Assembly (NCBI GenBank): GCA_022829145.1
Contig: CM040746.1
Location: forward strand, 11,344,184-11,408,183
Length of the DNA stretch: 64,000 bases
Direction of reading: 5' to 3'
Origin: Albula goreensis
Lineage: Eukaryota; Chordata; Actinopteri; Albuliformes; Albulidae
Part shown: one piece after another, positions 1-35,775 of the stretch
Layout of the letters: each line of letters begins with the position of its first letter
Position numbering within the stretch: the stretch's first letter is position 1
Translations under genes and position numbers: made by a program
Notes under the pieces: model-generated
Told to the model about the DNA's origin: nothing
Seen by the model: only the letters and a program-made list of their open reading frames with translations
The model's database searches: none

Positions 1-181
1 GTAAAAATATGTATAGATTGACATCAATTGTGGACATTTGGTCAATGAAACAAAACCAATTTATGGAAAATTAAACAAAACCAATTTAGTTTCAAAGGAA
101 AAACAAATGGCATCCATGAGCCAGACTCACATTGTGAGAAACCCAACATCAAGTAGGGATTTGGGATTGCAGCAGCTTTCT

Positions 182-366
182 GAAAGGGAACTGTGATTGA
201 TCTGTTTTTGTTGGGGAAAGCTGTGATTGGTCCAGTGTTGTGAGAGTGAGATATGATTGGTGAATGAAAGCTCTGACTGGTCAGTCAGGAAAGCTCCAAC
301 AAGTACACTGTTATGTGGGTGAGCTCTGATTGGTGCATTGGCATAAGCGAGAGCCCTAATTGGTGG
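182..366. repeat. degenerate GATTGGT-containing tandem repeat
   Basis: Six imperfect copies of a motif like AGCTCTGATTGGT occur within 185 bases, near 192, 222, 253, 272, 326 and 356, just before the tnip1 exon at 382. Four contain a perfect ATTGG (inverted CCAAT) core. It may be a decayed minisatellite or an NF-Y motif cluster. Confidence 0.5.
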
Positions 367-381
367 TCCCTTTGCATGCAG

Positions 382-16257
<15,876 letters not shown>

Positions 16258-16550
16258 GTGCAATGTCTGTGAATGGCCACCAGGGGTAGCATTGGGGGCA
16301 CTTATTATTGGGTTGGCATAGTGTGAGTTGATTTTGAAATTTCCTACTGTATAGATATTGTATCGTAACATTGTTTATGCTAACCTTTTATAAACCTCTG
16401 TGAAATACTGTTTTACTGATTTAAAAATATTATTGTAAAATAGATAATTTCTAGTTGATCTTGTTGTATGTTAGTTATTCTGTATTGAATTCTGTTTTTT
16501 TGTTTTTCTCTCCCCAAATTAAATAAATGGTCATTATTCATGTGAAGTAG
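16258..16550 (+). other. tnip1: tnip1 3' UTR with poly(A) signal
   Basis: AT-rich sequence follows the tnip1 stop. A canonical AATAAA lies at 16522-16527 with T-rich sequence upstream, and would give a short 3' UTR of about 290 bases. A second AATAAA near 16820 is an alternative. A CCACCAGGGG motif at 16273-16282 resembles part of a CTCF site. The exact cleavage site is not visible. Confidence 0.6.
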
Positions 16551-18819
16551 ACATATAATTCCTGTGTAAGTACCCAGTCATTGGGTATGTGTGTTCACCC
16601 ACGTAACTGCATTGTAAACATTGAGCGACTGCTATGGAAATATTGATGTTATTTAACTAGTGTAATCGCATAAACATTTCAAGGAAAGCATAAATTTGAA
16701 TTTGAGGTTTGGCTTGCATTGGGTACTTAAGACAAAAGTAACCTCTGACTCATGCATGAAATCAGCAAGGCTAGAGTGAGTTCCACAGAGCACTCCAGTT
16801 ACAGAGTGATCACAGGAAATAAAGTGTCTACTTTATACAATGTGCTCCTGATTACATTATGGAAATCTACATGTTGTACCATAGATATTGTGATGTGTGC
16901 AAGTTTCATAGATATTAAAGTTAGAGAGCTTTTGGCTATAATGTGTGCAATTATCTAGTCCATGAAGTGAAATTTGCTGAAAACATTATAGATTAATGGG
17001 TTATAGAAATCAGATGATGATTGCACACATAACCAAAGACAGGTGAGAAAAACATAATGTGTACAAATGTTTCATGATCTTGTTCAAATGTTGTACATGC
17101 TATGTTTTTTTTTTTTTTTTTTTTTTTTATTTTTGTTGACACCATTTGCCTCGTTGTGTTGAGTTTAAAATATTTCCCAATGTTTCCACCCTCTGATCTT
17201 AAGTACATGAATGATAAATGTTATGGAAAATAAAAGTTAGGAGTGAAGCCGGTGGTCAGTGTCGGGATAGCGGAAAAAATCTTCCTTTTATTTCAGCATG
17301 ATTTTTCCTCTTTACTTACCGACTGTTATAAGCGAGTGTTTCTTGTGATTTATCAATAGACAGAAGCACACTCTATGTGAAGCACTTTTTTGTAATCAAC
17401 TTGCATAATATTAAATATATTCGGAATGTTCATTGTTGTTTTATTGCTTTGTCATTGTGATTATTATTTTTTTTTTCTGTCATCTTTTTTTCTGTCATCT
17501 AATGCACGGGAAGAAATACTCAAAATGGATGACATTGAAATTTGCAGCTAGCTGGAAAAGTAATGCCTCTCCCATTTCAGAAAATTCAGGAACAGGTATG
17601 TTCTATGTAACATTTGTAATATGTGCAAGAAAGTGCATCAACTCAAATGGTTAACTGTTTCTGGATTAATTAAGATTATTCCTGCTCTGAAGAATGAATT
17701 AATTACTTCTGAAGTTAATTACTTCTCAGATTTCTGTTTAACAAATCAGTTCTCAGATTGGCAATGCTTCCAATATTTATAAGGTGCTGTGGTAAAAAAA
17801 ATCCTACCTACAACTGAAAGTCATAGTTACAGAAAGTGTGATTACCTGATCATCAGAACTAAACCATTTGTGAAAAAATTAAGAGTTTAAACAATGATAA
17901 GCCAAACCTTTGTGCTAACAACTGGTTCAGGATCAAATTAAATTGAACTTTAACATGTTTTTCATGTTAATACCTTAATTCAGAGATTGGTTGGGAAAAA
18001 CCCCACTATATAAAGCTTATCACAGATTGTCAATCAACATCCTTAGTGAGAACATAGAAACACTCATATTAGAGCATGAATATTAAGAAAGGATGGGGGA
18101 CCAATTATTCGGCCCACCTAAGCTAATCTCTGACTTCCAATCTGCAGGTGTAGCTTGGGTTCTGACAACCTTGACTTGGGTGCAGAGACGGGAGAAAGCG
18201 TGCATGCGTTCGTGTGTATGTGTGTAATGGAAGTCTCTTTAAACCTGCTACCTGAGTTGCAGCTGTTCTGTGAATCTTAGGTATGCACCCTCAGGGTTTA
18301 GGCTAATTAGTCTTTAGTTGTGGGATAAGCTAGAAGTAGCTTTCCTATAATGTGTTAGCAGGATGTTTACTTAAGCGGCTAGTTCATGTCTGTAGGCTAC
18401 AAGATTTACGGATTTAATCCTGTCTTTTCCAGGTGTTTCTCTACACAAACCCATTCAATTCCCTCAACCGTAAGTGTTTCTCTTGTGAGAGAACTTCTAT
18501 ACACCAAACTATAGAGACTATTTAAGAACAAAGCTACTTTTGCAGCCTTTGAACATTTTTAAAATAATTTTCTTATTCAGTGTTGATATCATTATTAAAA
18601 CATTTCAAAAATAACTATATATAACATAGATATTATACATTCATATTATTAAAACATTATCAATCATGTGTACATACAAACTATAGCATTCTCCTGGCTG
18701 TGAACCATAGCAAAAACCACACAGAATTTGAAACAGTATCTGTAAATAAATACATTTTTAAATCTATATTTAACATGTAAAGTAAAACAATCATGACAGT
18801 GTACATGATGGGTTTACCT

Positions 18820-18883
18820 GTGTGTGCGTGCTCGCGCATGTGTGTGTGCGTGCATGCGCATGCGTGTATGTGTGCGTGTGCAT
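18820..18883. repeat. alternating purine-pyrimidine (Z-DNA-prone) tract
   Basis: About 64 bases of GT/GC/AT steps alternate almost perfectly, with one break at CTC. Many CG and CA/TG steps make this a classical candidate for Z-DNA formation under supercoiling. Confidence 0.7.
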
Positions 18884-19174
18884 TTACACCATTGGAAACA
18901 CAGTGGGAAAATGGCAGGGGACTGTGTCCTGTGTGAATGGGGCTGTTTGCTCTAGCTGGGAGATTGGCATGCTTTCCTCTACTTCCTGTTGACACAGCTT
19001 TCCATCTATCTTTCTCAGCTGTCACACATTTTCCCCTCTTAAGAGGAAAACATTGCTTTCTGCTCCTGCATTTACATGAACTAGAACACATATTTATATA
19101 CACTCACAGTGGGACTGCTAATCTGGAAAATCCCACCATCCATCTCTGAACCTTATCCATTAGGAAATAAACTA

Positions 19175-19236
19175 TGAAACTGATCCTACATCAGCATTTC
19201 TACTCTGAGATGTTTTATAAATACTGGCCCTGCATT
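19175..19236. repeat. foldback-repeat solo arm
   Basis: This segment contains ACTCTGAGATGTTTTATAAA then TACTGGCCCTG and resembles the right arm of the complete element at 20455-20607. Only one arm is recognisable. Confidence 0.5.
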
Positions 19237-20454
19237 CAGTACCCAGACCAGTTTTAACATTGTCACACATGATCAGTGTGTCTTTGTAACATGGAAGCAA
19301 TCTGGTCTGCTAAAAATGAATTCCTATCCCTTTTAATTTGTTACAGCAGTTAGCTGTGCAGCAGATGTTCAAATAGGATGAAAATGTCTGATAAATGTCT
19401 TCCTGTGAGTGGCATCCTGTGGTAGACACAGAGAGCCCAAGAGAGCAAAGACAACCGTGCAGCCAAAAAGTGAGAATATATTTTGACCGTTGCTATGCAC
19501 AACAGTATGGAGGCTGAGAAATTTTACATGTTCAGTGCAAATAACAGCTTATCAGATTTGGCTGATATACTGTACACTGCTCACTCATGTTTCCAGATAA
19601 CCTGACAAAATAGATATCTTCCTAAACCTACAAACAAAGAACACAGGTACTACACAAATACTACATTTATGTGCTTTCCAACATTCAGAAGAGATTCAAC
19701 ATATTTCACACTGTAGCTGTTGCCTATCCCTGTCCAGCAGCTAGCTGGAATGCTAGATTATCTTTACAACGGGATTCACACTTGCTTTCTTTGACATGTG
19801 ACTAGCTGTTTTTAGAATTTGCATTAAAAGGTCAGTGTTAACCCTGTGCAGATGGACTGAGGAGACCAGGGCTAATGGTAGGATCTGCCTCACTGCTGAG
19901 GATGCAGATTTGAGGCTAAGCAAAGCCCAGACACACTAAACCGCTCCCCTACCATTCTGGGGCCAAACACAGTGCAAAAACCCTCATGTGTTTACCCATA
20001 GTTTCACAGTCAACATTTACAGGCTTTCAATACCTTTAATTTTCTAAAAACAACATGCTGCACCTTATGTATTGCAAAATAATGGTATGATGGTACGATT
20101 TTGAAAAAATGAGAGGATATTCATTTCCCACGGGAGATATCACAGTGGTAATCACTGGCAAGACATAGAGCAGGATCATTCATTTCATGCAGTTAACACT
20201 AATTTCCTTTAACGTAAGAAACAATAATTGCTAGAAAATATTATATGGTATAAATATCATTTTGATGAATATCCCAATTCCATTAGCAACTGTTCTTTTT
20301 TCACTGACTGACATTCCTCATACGTCCTCATGCTGATAAGTGCTTGAGTTGAACAGAAAAAGAGCAGTGGATCCGCTGGGACCTGGGAGTATCAAACTTA
20401 AATCCTTTTCATTTCACAGGCTCTAGCCTCTCTGACCAGCCTGTTTCCCCTCAT

Positions 20455-20607
20455 GGGCCTGTATTTATATAGCATCTCAAAGCAGGAGTGCAGATCTCAG
20501 ACCAATTTTGCAATTTATATCACAATACAAATTGTTAGGATATAGATATGTGAAAACTGACCATAGATCAGCACTCATACTGTGAGATGCTTTATGAATA
20601 CTGGCCA
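20455..20607. mobile_element. 153-bp foldback element
   Basis: The left end (GGGCCTGTATTTATATAGCA, then TCTCAAAGCAGGAGTGC) is the imperfect inverse of the right end (GAGTGC complement, TGAGATGCTTTATGAATAC, TGGCC). Arms are about 50 bases and the AT-rich centre is short. Motifs like GATCAGCACTC...ACTCTGAGACGCTTTATGAATA are common in teleost genomes by recollection. No clear target-site duplication is visible. Confidence 0.6.
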
Positions 20608-20782
20608 CAGTCTTTTTGTGACAATAACACAATATTCTTCCAACTTACATCCTCTTCTTTTACTGACTTTTAATACTAAATGAGTGATTTTGATTTCTAT
20701 CCTTTTCCCACAAACATCTAACTTTCTAGCTATACTCATTACATTGCTAAATTAGTGAGTGTAGTGTTTGATATTTATCAGT

Positions 20783-21807
20783 TTTATTGAAATCATGCCC
20801 AGTAAACTTCCATTTTACAATTTAAAAATGGTAGTTTGTTCTCCTTTTTGAGTGTTTTTTTTTAAATAAAGTGCATTAGTGAGCTGTACCTCTAGGCAGG
20901 TATACATACATATTTTACATCATGGCAAAATAACTGGTTTGAAAAAGCACTTAGAGAGATATAAATATAGTAAATCTTTCTCTGTCTTTTGTGTTTCAAA
21001 AATATGATTTTGAACAATGAAAAGGCACTCCTCATGTCAGACATTTTGTGCTTTGGCAGTCCGATAGGGCGTGTAAGGCATTTGCCCTCAGTGTAGTGGT
21101 GAGCAGTCTGAAATCCAGCTCCAAATATGCAAGTACTAACTGCGGCAGGAGATGCAGAGTTGGCTGCAGCTTCATCCAGGTAGGAAGTAATTCAGTCAAC
21201 AGGACATCCTGTCTCAGCATGCAAGAGTGACTTGGTCACATGATCAACTAAATCAGCTGGGTGAAAAGTACGTACCTCTAGCACTACGACTCTGCAGCTC
21301 CAAAGCAGAATTGCAGGGTTTAAAAGGTAATGAAGCTCTCCTGCCGCACATGTTTCAGCAGAAAAAAAGGCACCCATCTGGGGCCAAAGATGGCTGTTTT
21401 CCCATTTAGCACACACAGTGTGCTGAACCTTGACACATTCATCTTGTGAAGGACAGCAGTGTGGTTCTTATTAAATCTGACCTTTCACAAATCACCTTCC
21501 GTTTCCATAACTACATCTCTGATGACCTCACAATGATTCATAAATTGCGCCATGGAATGTAGCCGGCACACTTCCTCTGTAAAATGAGATAGGGTTGCTA
21601 ATAATATTTGTTCATGTGATTGGGGATGCAACTAAAAAAAGGAGGTGGTTCTTCAACCCTGAGACTTTGTGTGCAAACATGAAGGTGATAATACCAGTCA
21701 GCTCGAGCAAGCAATCTCCTCACTGTTCAGAGCTCCATCCATGCCTTTGGTCTTTGGGGCTCTCCAGCAGAAAAGAGACAGCAGAGGATACACATTCAGA
21801 CAGCAAG
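20783..21807 (-). other. smim3: probable smim3 3' UTR
   Basis: Downstream of the smim3 stop on the reverse strand no further coding sequence is visible. The first AATAAA I see in transcript sense is the complement of TTTATT at 20783-20788, giving a UTR of about 1 kb. Short open frames at 21030-21420 on both strands have no recognisable similarity and are probably UTR noise. Confidence 0.35.
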
Positions 21808-21987
21808 TCAGGAGTTCTGGTGTCTGCCAGGGTTGGTCCGGACCCGGTATAGGACTAGGGAAATGGCAGGGCCTGCTAACAGGGTTGTCATGACGATGAC
21901 CGTGGCCAGGATGATGAGGAGAATAGCCCATATCTCTAAAACATGTTTTGGTTGTGCTATGTCACTTGATGACAAACCATTCTCCAT
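21808..21987 (-). CDS. smim3: small integral membrane protein 3 (NID67)
   Basis: A 59-codon frame on the reverse strand starts at the ATG whose complement is 21985-21987. After a short polar N-terminus come PKHVLEIW, a hydrophobic stretch of about 25 residues (roughly 21-47), and a basic tail YRVRTNPG. This matches the vertebrate SMIM3 plan, a single-pass membrane microprotein with PKH and YR-RT-P landmarks. A splice acceptor (CCCTGCTTGCAG in transcript sense) abuts the ATG, so the whole CDS lies in one exon. The frame is open 11 codons further upstream, but that part is the acceptor's intron. Molecular role is poorly known; NID67 was described as NGF-induced. Position next to divergent dctn4 agrees with human synteny. 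Confidence 0.9.
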   Translation of the reverse strand: MENGLSSSDIAQPKHVLEIWAILLIILATVIVMTTLLAGPAISLVLYRVRTNPGRHQNS

Positions 21988-23071
21988 CTGCAAGCAGGGG
22001 AGGAAAAAGATCAGCAACAATAATGTGTAGTTAATACAACCAAAGCGTTACAGACTGTTTCCTGTTTCATTCCCTGTGGCTTATTTTGTTGTGTAACACG
22101 GCAGGCACAACCCAAGTAACCTACTTCACAGCGACTTCATTTCGCACATGCGTCAGCCATACGTCAGAGGATGTTAGGAGGGTAGAGTGCTACGGGGTTA
22201 GTCGTGTCACAACAGGGCTGATAACTGAAGCTGTTGTGATGATCAATCGAGACAATCCAGATTTTTTTTCATTAACATTTATATTAACATATATATTTAT
22301 ATACATGGAACATGTGTGCTACATTTCTCATACTAACGTCGTGAGACAAAAAAGGTGCGAAAAGTTATTTGATTTTTTTTTCTTTAATGCAAGTGGTTTT
22401 GGAGGAAAAAAATCTGAGAAATGGTGTTCAAATATTCACTTGAAAGTATGACCTAAAAAATTTGGACTTCAAAAATGAACTGTGGTTCTGCCTCAAAGTA
22501 AGCGCTGCTGTTTGCAGGCAAAGGGTCGTCTCAAACGCTCCAAGTGAGGAAAATGTAAAACATCTGGAACTCGTTTCATGCGCTGACACATGCATTTGGG
22601 AGAGCCATGTGCCGAAAGTGATGCTTTACGTAAGACGTCCAAATGAAATTTAAATGTTCCCCATGAGAAAAACATGATTGCCACGGAAACAATGTCATAA
22701 TGTCTCATGATAGTTTGAACCAATCCCTTTTTATTTACATTTAAACTAAATCCGAAAGTAATAGTAAAACGGGGCGCATTACATTACAAACTCATTTTAA
22801 GATCTTATTTAGATATGAATGAATTTTTTATAGAGCACTGTTAATGTGAATCGTTTTTACAAATGTACCTAAATTAAAACAAACAAGCTAATTATCAATA
22901 CATTTCGGTACATTTTGGTCTGTTTTGTCACACATTTCCCCAACTTAAATAAGTTACTATTACATGAAACAGTACGTAACGTCTTTCAATCGTTTAAGTA
23001 CTGGTACTGTAAACGTAAAGCAACTTTATCAGATTTGACGAGCTAGCCAAATAATTATAAAATTAACCCAC

Positions 23072-23230
23072 CTTGTGGTATCTCGCAACTTGTTTCTTCT
23101 AAAACACATACGCTTTTAGATGATAGGTTATGAGGCGTAAAACGTCCCGCGATGAAAAGTCTTGTTGTTAACCAAGTTAGGCTCAAATTAAGAGAGGTTC
23201 GAGCCGCAGTTCCAGAAGTTCTGTTCAGAC
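23072..23230 (-). other. smim3: putative smim3 5' UTR exon
   Basis: In transcript sense, CCACAAG|GTGGGT at 23072/23071 is a plausible donor that would splice to the acceptor at 21988, across an intron of about 1.1 kb. The right limit is a guess from the inverted CCAAT box near 23290. No coding sequence is expected here. Confidence 0.35.
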
Positions 23231-23939
23231 TCTCGCTCTGAACTGCGCTGACAAAGACCAGCTCCCAAGATGACGGAAGGAGAGCGGCGATTGGCTGACA
23301 CTCAAGGCAGATGCATTTCTACACACAGAGCCTCACGTAGTAGTCGGTCGACCTTCAGTTTGGTACCACCTTGCAAGCCTTATGAGCAGTGAATCTCAAA
23401 GCAATGTTTACCCAACATGTGACCTGGGTTGTGAAAAAATTCATGAACTGGAAAAGCATAACATTTTATAGAACTCTCTTTGGTCGGCGCACATGCATAT
23501 ACAAATGAGGCTTAAGAGAATCGACTGAACTATCTGCCTATTATTGCAGCAATTAGAGTCCATATTCTTGCTTATACACAGGTAGATACGTTGTAACAGT
23601 AAAATTATAGGAAAAAGAAAAGTATAAAAAAGAAAAAGAAAAATTATTCGATTTTATGATTGCAAAAAAATGTTGCAACTGATTTGTGAAATTCAACTTG
23701 CTGTCACCTCTCCCGAAAAGCCACTGCTGCACAGCAGAGATGTTCTTCAGACCTGAGTTTTTCGATTAAATCGCTTACTATTTTAATGTCTTACATTATG
23801 TCCTTTCTGGGGCTACACCAATGAGATTGCAGAGCGCATCACAAGAAGGAAAAGCGGGGAGAAAAACAGCAAATATTTTCTGCACGCGATGAGTTCTTGC
23901 CTATGACGTGGCAAACATGGGAGGATTCTACTGGCAAAG
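23231..23939. promoter_or_regulatory. candidate bidirectional promoter, smim3/dctn4
   Basis: This is the interval between the divergent starts of smim3 (-) and dctn4 (+). It has CGATTGGCTG (CCAAT box for the minus strand) near 23290, CCAATGAG near 23818 and TGACGTGG near 23903 (CRE/ATF6-like). AAGATGGCG at the dctn4 start codon fits the YY1-type initiator seen in many housekeeping genes. No TATA box is evident near either start. Function is inferred from motifs and layout. Confidence 0.5.
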
Positions 23940-31975
<8,036 letters not shown>

Positions 31976-33515
31976 ACTGGTCCCAGTGGCCTGGAGTGTA
32001 ATACACAACAGTTCATTGCAGCTCCCCCTATTGGCCCACAAAGTAACATTCACTCACACTGCACACTGAAGCTGCCCATATAGTCGAAGCAGAAAATTCA
32101 CTAAGTCTGCAGCTCCCTTATTAGCCTCTAATACACCTATATAGAGTGCAGGCCCTGCCCCCCCCCCAAGTGGCCTACAGTTCACTTACACAGGCTGTTT
32201 CTTAGCTTACTCATTTACTATGCACAGCACACTCTGACAGACTGTAGCTCCCCCTGCTGGCTCACTGTGCACAGCACATTCAGACAGTAGACAGTACAGC
32301 TTCCCCTGCTGACTCATAGTGAAAAATACACATACTGTATTGTCCCAAATGGTACACTACACTCACACAATATGTTGCAGCTCCCACTGCTGGCTCAAAG
32401 TACAGTTAAACACAGGCTGCTTTATGCTTCTTGGGGACCTTTCTTGAAAAACTAACTTGCCAAACTGAGACACCATGTCTATCGAAAGGGAACTCTTGTT
32501 CACTTCCTCGGTTTTAGGATATTTATCAATGTACCCAGAGTGGAATTGATGGTTATAGACACACACCGTTAATTGATTACTAATTTTAGATGAGGATTTT
32601 CCCCATTGCCTTTTGCTGTTGTAAAGTTGGACTTTCTACTTGAAAGGTAACTGACCATGAGGACACACACATGGCACTAGTTAGGCCAACACTGCACACT
32701 GTAATGAAACACACCACATACAGTTTAATAAATTGAACCATGGTTTTATGTACAGCAGTTTGAGAATTTAATATATTCAATTAAATATATACACAATAAT
32801 TGTCCTTTTAAGTCAGCAGTTGTAACCAGATATCCATTATCCCGATATTTGTCCGCTATCTTTATCTTTAAAATGACTGTAAATTGTCAGTTGAAAAATG
32901 TAAGAGGCTTTTTGCTAGAATCAGTGCATTTAAGTTAAACTAATGCAGAACTGTCTCTCAGGTCCCATTTAAGGGTCTGAAATGAGGTTTCCAGTTTGAC
33001 CTCCTGACACCAAAGGAACTGCCAGCCTTAAACCAATCCTGGACCTCCCTCAGTGCACCCTCTATAGACACAGGCACAAGTACATGTCAAATGGGGGCCA
33101 AAACTGACAGACTAAAGCATCGTCATCTATTTTATATGCATTTCTGTTTGCATGGGTTGGGAGTGATATGCCTCCATTTGTTTCCTCTGTGCACTCACAG
33201 AATGGCACTCCTGTTTCTCTTGTCACATTGTACTAATTTTTTTGGGCACGTAAATCAAAGATGAAAAAATATGTATTTATCTGACACCACTTGCTACACC
33301 ATAAATTGCAAAAAGTAATAAAAAGGTTTCTGCTTCCAGGTCCTTTACACACACACACAAAAAAAAGAATACGCACTTGTCCATTGTATGCTATGTCTGA
33401 CTGAGTGTAATATAAGGCGTGACAAAAACTATTCTTACTGTAACCATGGAAACGGTGTGATTTCTCTCCTGTAGTTACACAGAATCTTAATATCAATAAA
33501 GCTTAATGTGGACAT
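31976..33515 (+). other. dctn4: dctn4 3' UTR with poly(A) signal
   Basis: After the TAA stop the next well-formed signal is AATAAA at 33495-33500, giving a 3' UTR of about 1.5 kb. Five related motifs like GTAGCTCCCCCTGCTGGCTC occur in the first 420 bases (listed separately). A shorter alternative UTR cannot be excluded. Confidence 0.55.
32018..32397. repeat. five dispersed GCAGCTCCCCCTGCTGGCTC-like motifs
   Basis: Related 19-21 base motifs occur at 32018-32036, 32109-32126, 32244-32264, 32297-32315 and 32377-32397, each with similar CACA-rich flanks. The reverse complement of the best copy (AGCCAGCAGGGGGAGCT) resembles a CTCF core. Spacing varies from about 53 to 135 bases, so this is a decayed duplication rather than a strict tandem repeat. 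Confidence 0.6.
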
Positions 33516-35015
33516 AAATATGTATTTAACGTTTTCATTTCGTCTAAGATTTTTTTTTACCGGGGAGGCAGGGGAGTTATGTTTGAAGTTTCACAAAGGC
33601 TGTTAACAATTGCCATTCCAGTTATTGGTCCAAATCAGCAACACACTGATAATATTTGATAGCCCCTCCCATTTTTGTTTTCACAAAACCACACTCACTC
33701 ATCACTAGGCTGGCCAGTCATGGTACATGACAATTCAGGCTGGTAAGTGTAGTTTCCAGTGTCTCCATTACAGGATGGAACATCATTTACCATGTTAACA
33801 TGGCTGAAATAGCTACTTAGCAGTGTACCATAGGACCTCCAAGTGTGCAGTTTTCAATTCAAGCTTTACTAAATTCCTGAAGTATAAAGACCTGCTAATG
33901 GTTTTTGAATTTAATGCTTATAATTTCTAATCACCAATGATTTACTCTCTGCCACACATGCTCTTGCCGCAAAGCAGGATTAGTCATGAATATTCAGCAT
34001 TCATTTATGGGATTTTTACCTCAGATCAGTTATAAAAATGACGAACTGATGTGTTAGCACTGTGGGAAATTATTGTTTTTCAAGAACCTAAATTTTGTAT
34101 TGATTACTCTGTAGACCTACAGTATGGAGTCCTCAATGTGGAAAGAGTTGCTAAAATGTGTATTATTGTGTCCTTGATTGATATTTATTTAAATATGACT
34201 GAACTTAATTAGTATAGCACTGTGGCGCAAGGGCAGGTGTGACCACTGGGTGGGGTTGTAAGTGGTAGGGAAAAAGAAACAAAGTGCTATGCGCAGAATC
34301 TTGCCAATGGATATTTTATTGTCCCTTTTTAGGGTAGAAGTGCAAACAACAGAACACTACAAATTGGGTAGAAGGTCTTTTTTTACCTTCTTTTTTACTG
34401 TGTACATACAGAGATGGCCGCTCAGCTTTTGCATACAATGTATAATGATGTGTAAGATATTTACAGCCAGTGATAAATCGCAAGGCACAGTGATATACAG
34501 TATCTAGGATCCATAAACGCTGGGCAAATGCTTTCATATAAACGTTAAAGCAAGTCACCATAGTGTAGCAGAAGTAAGAAAGTTGCTGATACAAGACACA
34601 TCTTAAAAATCAACTGAAGTGACACGGTAACATTTTATAATAAGTTTCATCAATAAATTTTAATTTGTTATGAACAAATCATTACTTTGTATCAATTTCA
34701 TACTTTATAAATGTTAGCAAGAAATTAATGATATGTTATTTGATATTTATTCATGTTTATAAATAGCCTATTATACAGAATGAACTAGGTGAATGTAGTA
34801 AACTAGTAAATGTTAACAGATGATCAGCCAAGAGATTAGTCCTGTGAGAACAGAACCTATTGAAAGACCACAAGATTTTGCCAGGTTTTGGTTGTGGTAC
34901 AATACCTGATAAGTAACATTGTGTGTGTTCACAAGTGAATCTGTGCTGTTTTTTCCTGCCGGGATTTTGACAGGAGAACATGCCATTCAGTCATTGCATC
35001 ACAGAAAAGCAGTGA

Positions 35016-35420
35016 TCATCCCACATGACCATCTGTTGTTGTAGTGACAGGACCACAAGCCATCAGGTCCTGGCAGAGCACAGCTGTCAGGGTGTAGGGT
35101 GAGATCATAGCAGGGTGGAGAGAAGTGAGGTCACATGGGCTGACTTGGGCTGGCTGGTGATCTGGTGGGCTCCAGCATTCTGTACCAGCTGGATGATTGG
35201 CTTGATGGCACAAGCTAGGGGACCAGGTGGAAGAGTGTTGCAATAATCTAGGAGTGAGAGGACGGGCACCTGCAATAGAAACTTGCAGTCTTTCTCTGTG
35301 GGAAGGGACCAATCATGCGGATGTTACACAGGAAGGCCCTGAGGCCTCTGGCAGTGGAGGAGATATGTGATACAAAGCTCAGGGTGTCCTCCAGAATCAC
35401 CACAGGAATCTTGGCAGAGC
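35016..35420. repeat. possible old interspersed repeat
   Basis: A GC-richer block within AT-rich DNA contains CAATAATCTAGGAGTGAGAG and GCGGATGTTACACAGGAAGG. These resemble segments of a repeat scattered in many teleost genomes (a family with TGCAGTAGTCCAGG...GCGGATGTTG). The family name is not known to me and the copy is decayed, with no intact frame. Confidence 0.35.
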
Positions 35421-35726
35421 AACCACCTGTGTGTTAAAAATAAAGAAGAGAAAAGTGGGGTTTCATCTTATGTGACAATGGTACGAGAAACCATGGGAAG
35501 CAATAAAAAAGCCAAGAGGCACAGTACACAATTAGAAGAGGATGGACAGAGCCCTGAGGGACACCAGTCTATAGTGGATGAGGGTCAGAGATTGACCTCA
35601 TGTAGGTCAGCCAGTAATAAATGATCATGGAGGTTGGAAAGAAGCCATGCCAGTGCAGGACCCATCCCCAAACAGTGAGCAGAATCTCATGGTGAACTAT
35701 TGTCAACAGGTGAAAGAGGATGAGGC

Positions 35727-35775
35727 TTGGCTCTTGGCTCTTGGCTCTTGGCTCTTGGCTCTTGGCTCTTGGCTC
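35727..35775. repeat. 7-bp minisatellite, seven copies
   Basis: TTGGCTC repeated seven times without error. Confidence 0.97.

Larger units (their letters stand above)
16551..20454. other. intergenic sequence between tnip1 and smim3
   Basis: No gene was recognised. The stretch holds a 24-base T run (17105-17128), an alternating purine-pyrimidine segment (18820-18883) and a single foldback-repeat arm (19175-19236). Open frames are short and unlike proteins. In human this interval contains GPX3; no glutathione peroxidase coding sequence is visible here. Confidence 0.6.
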
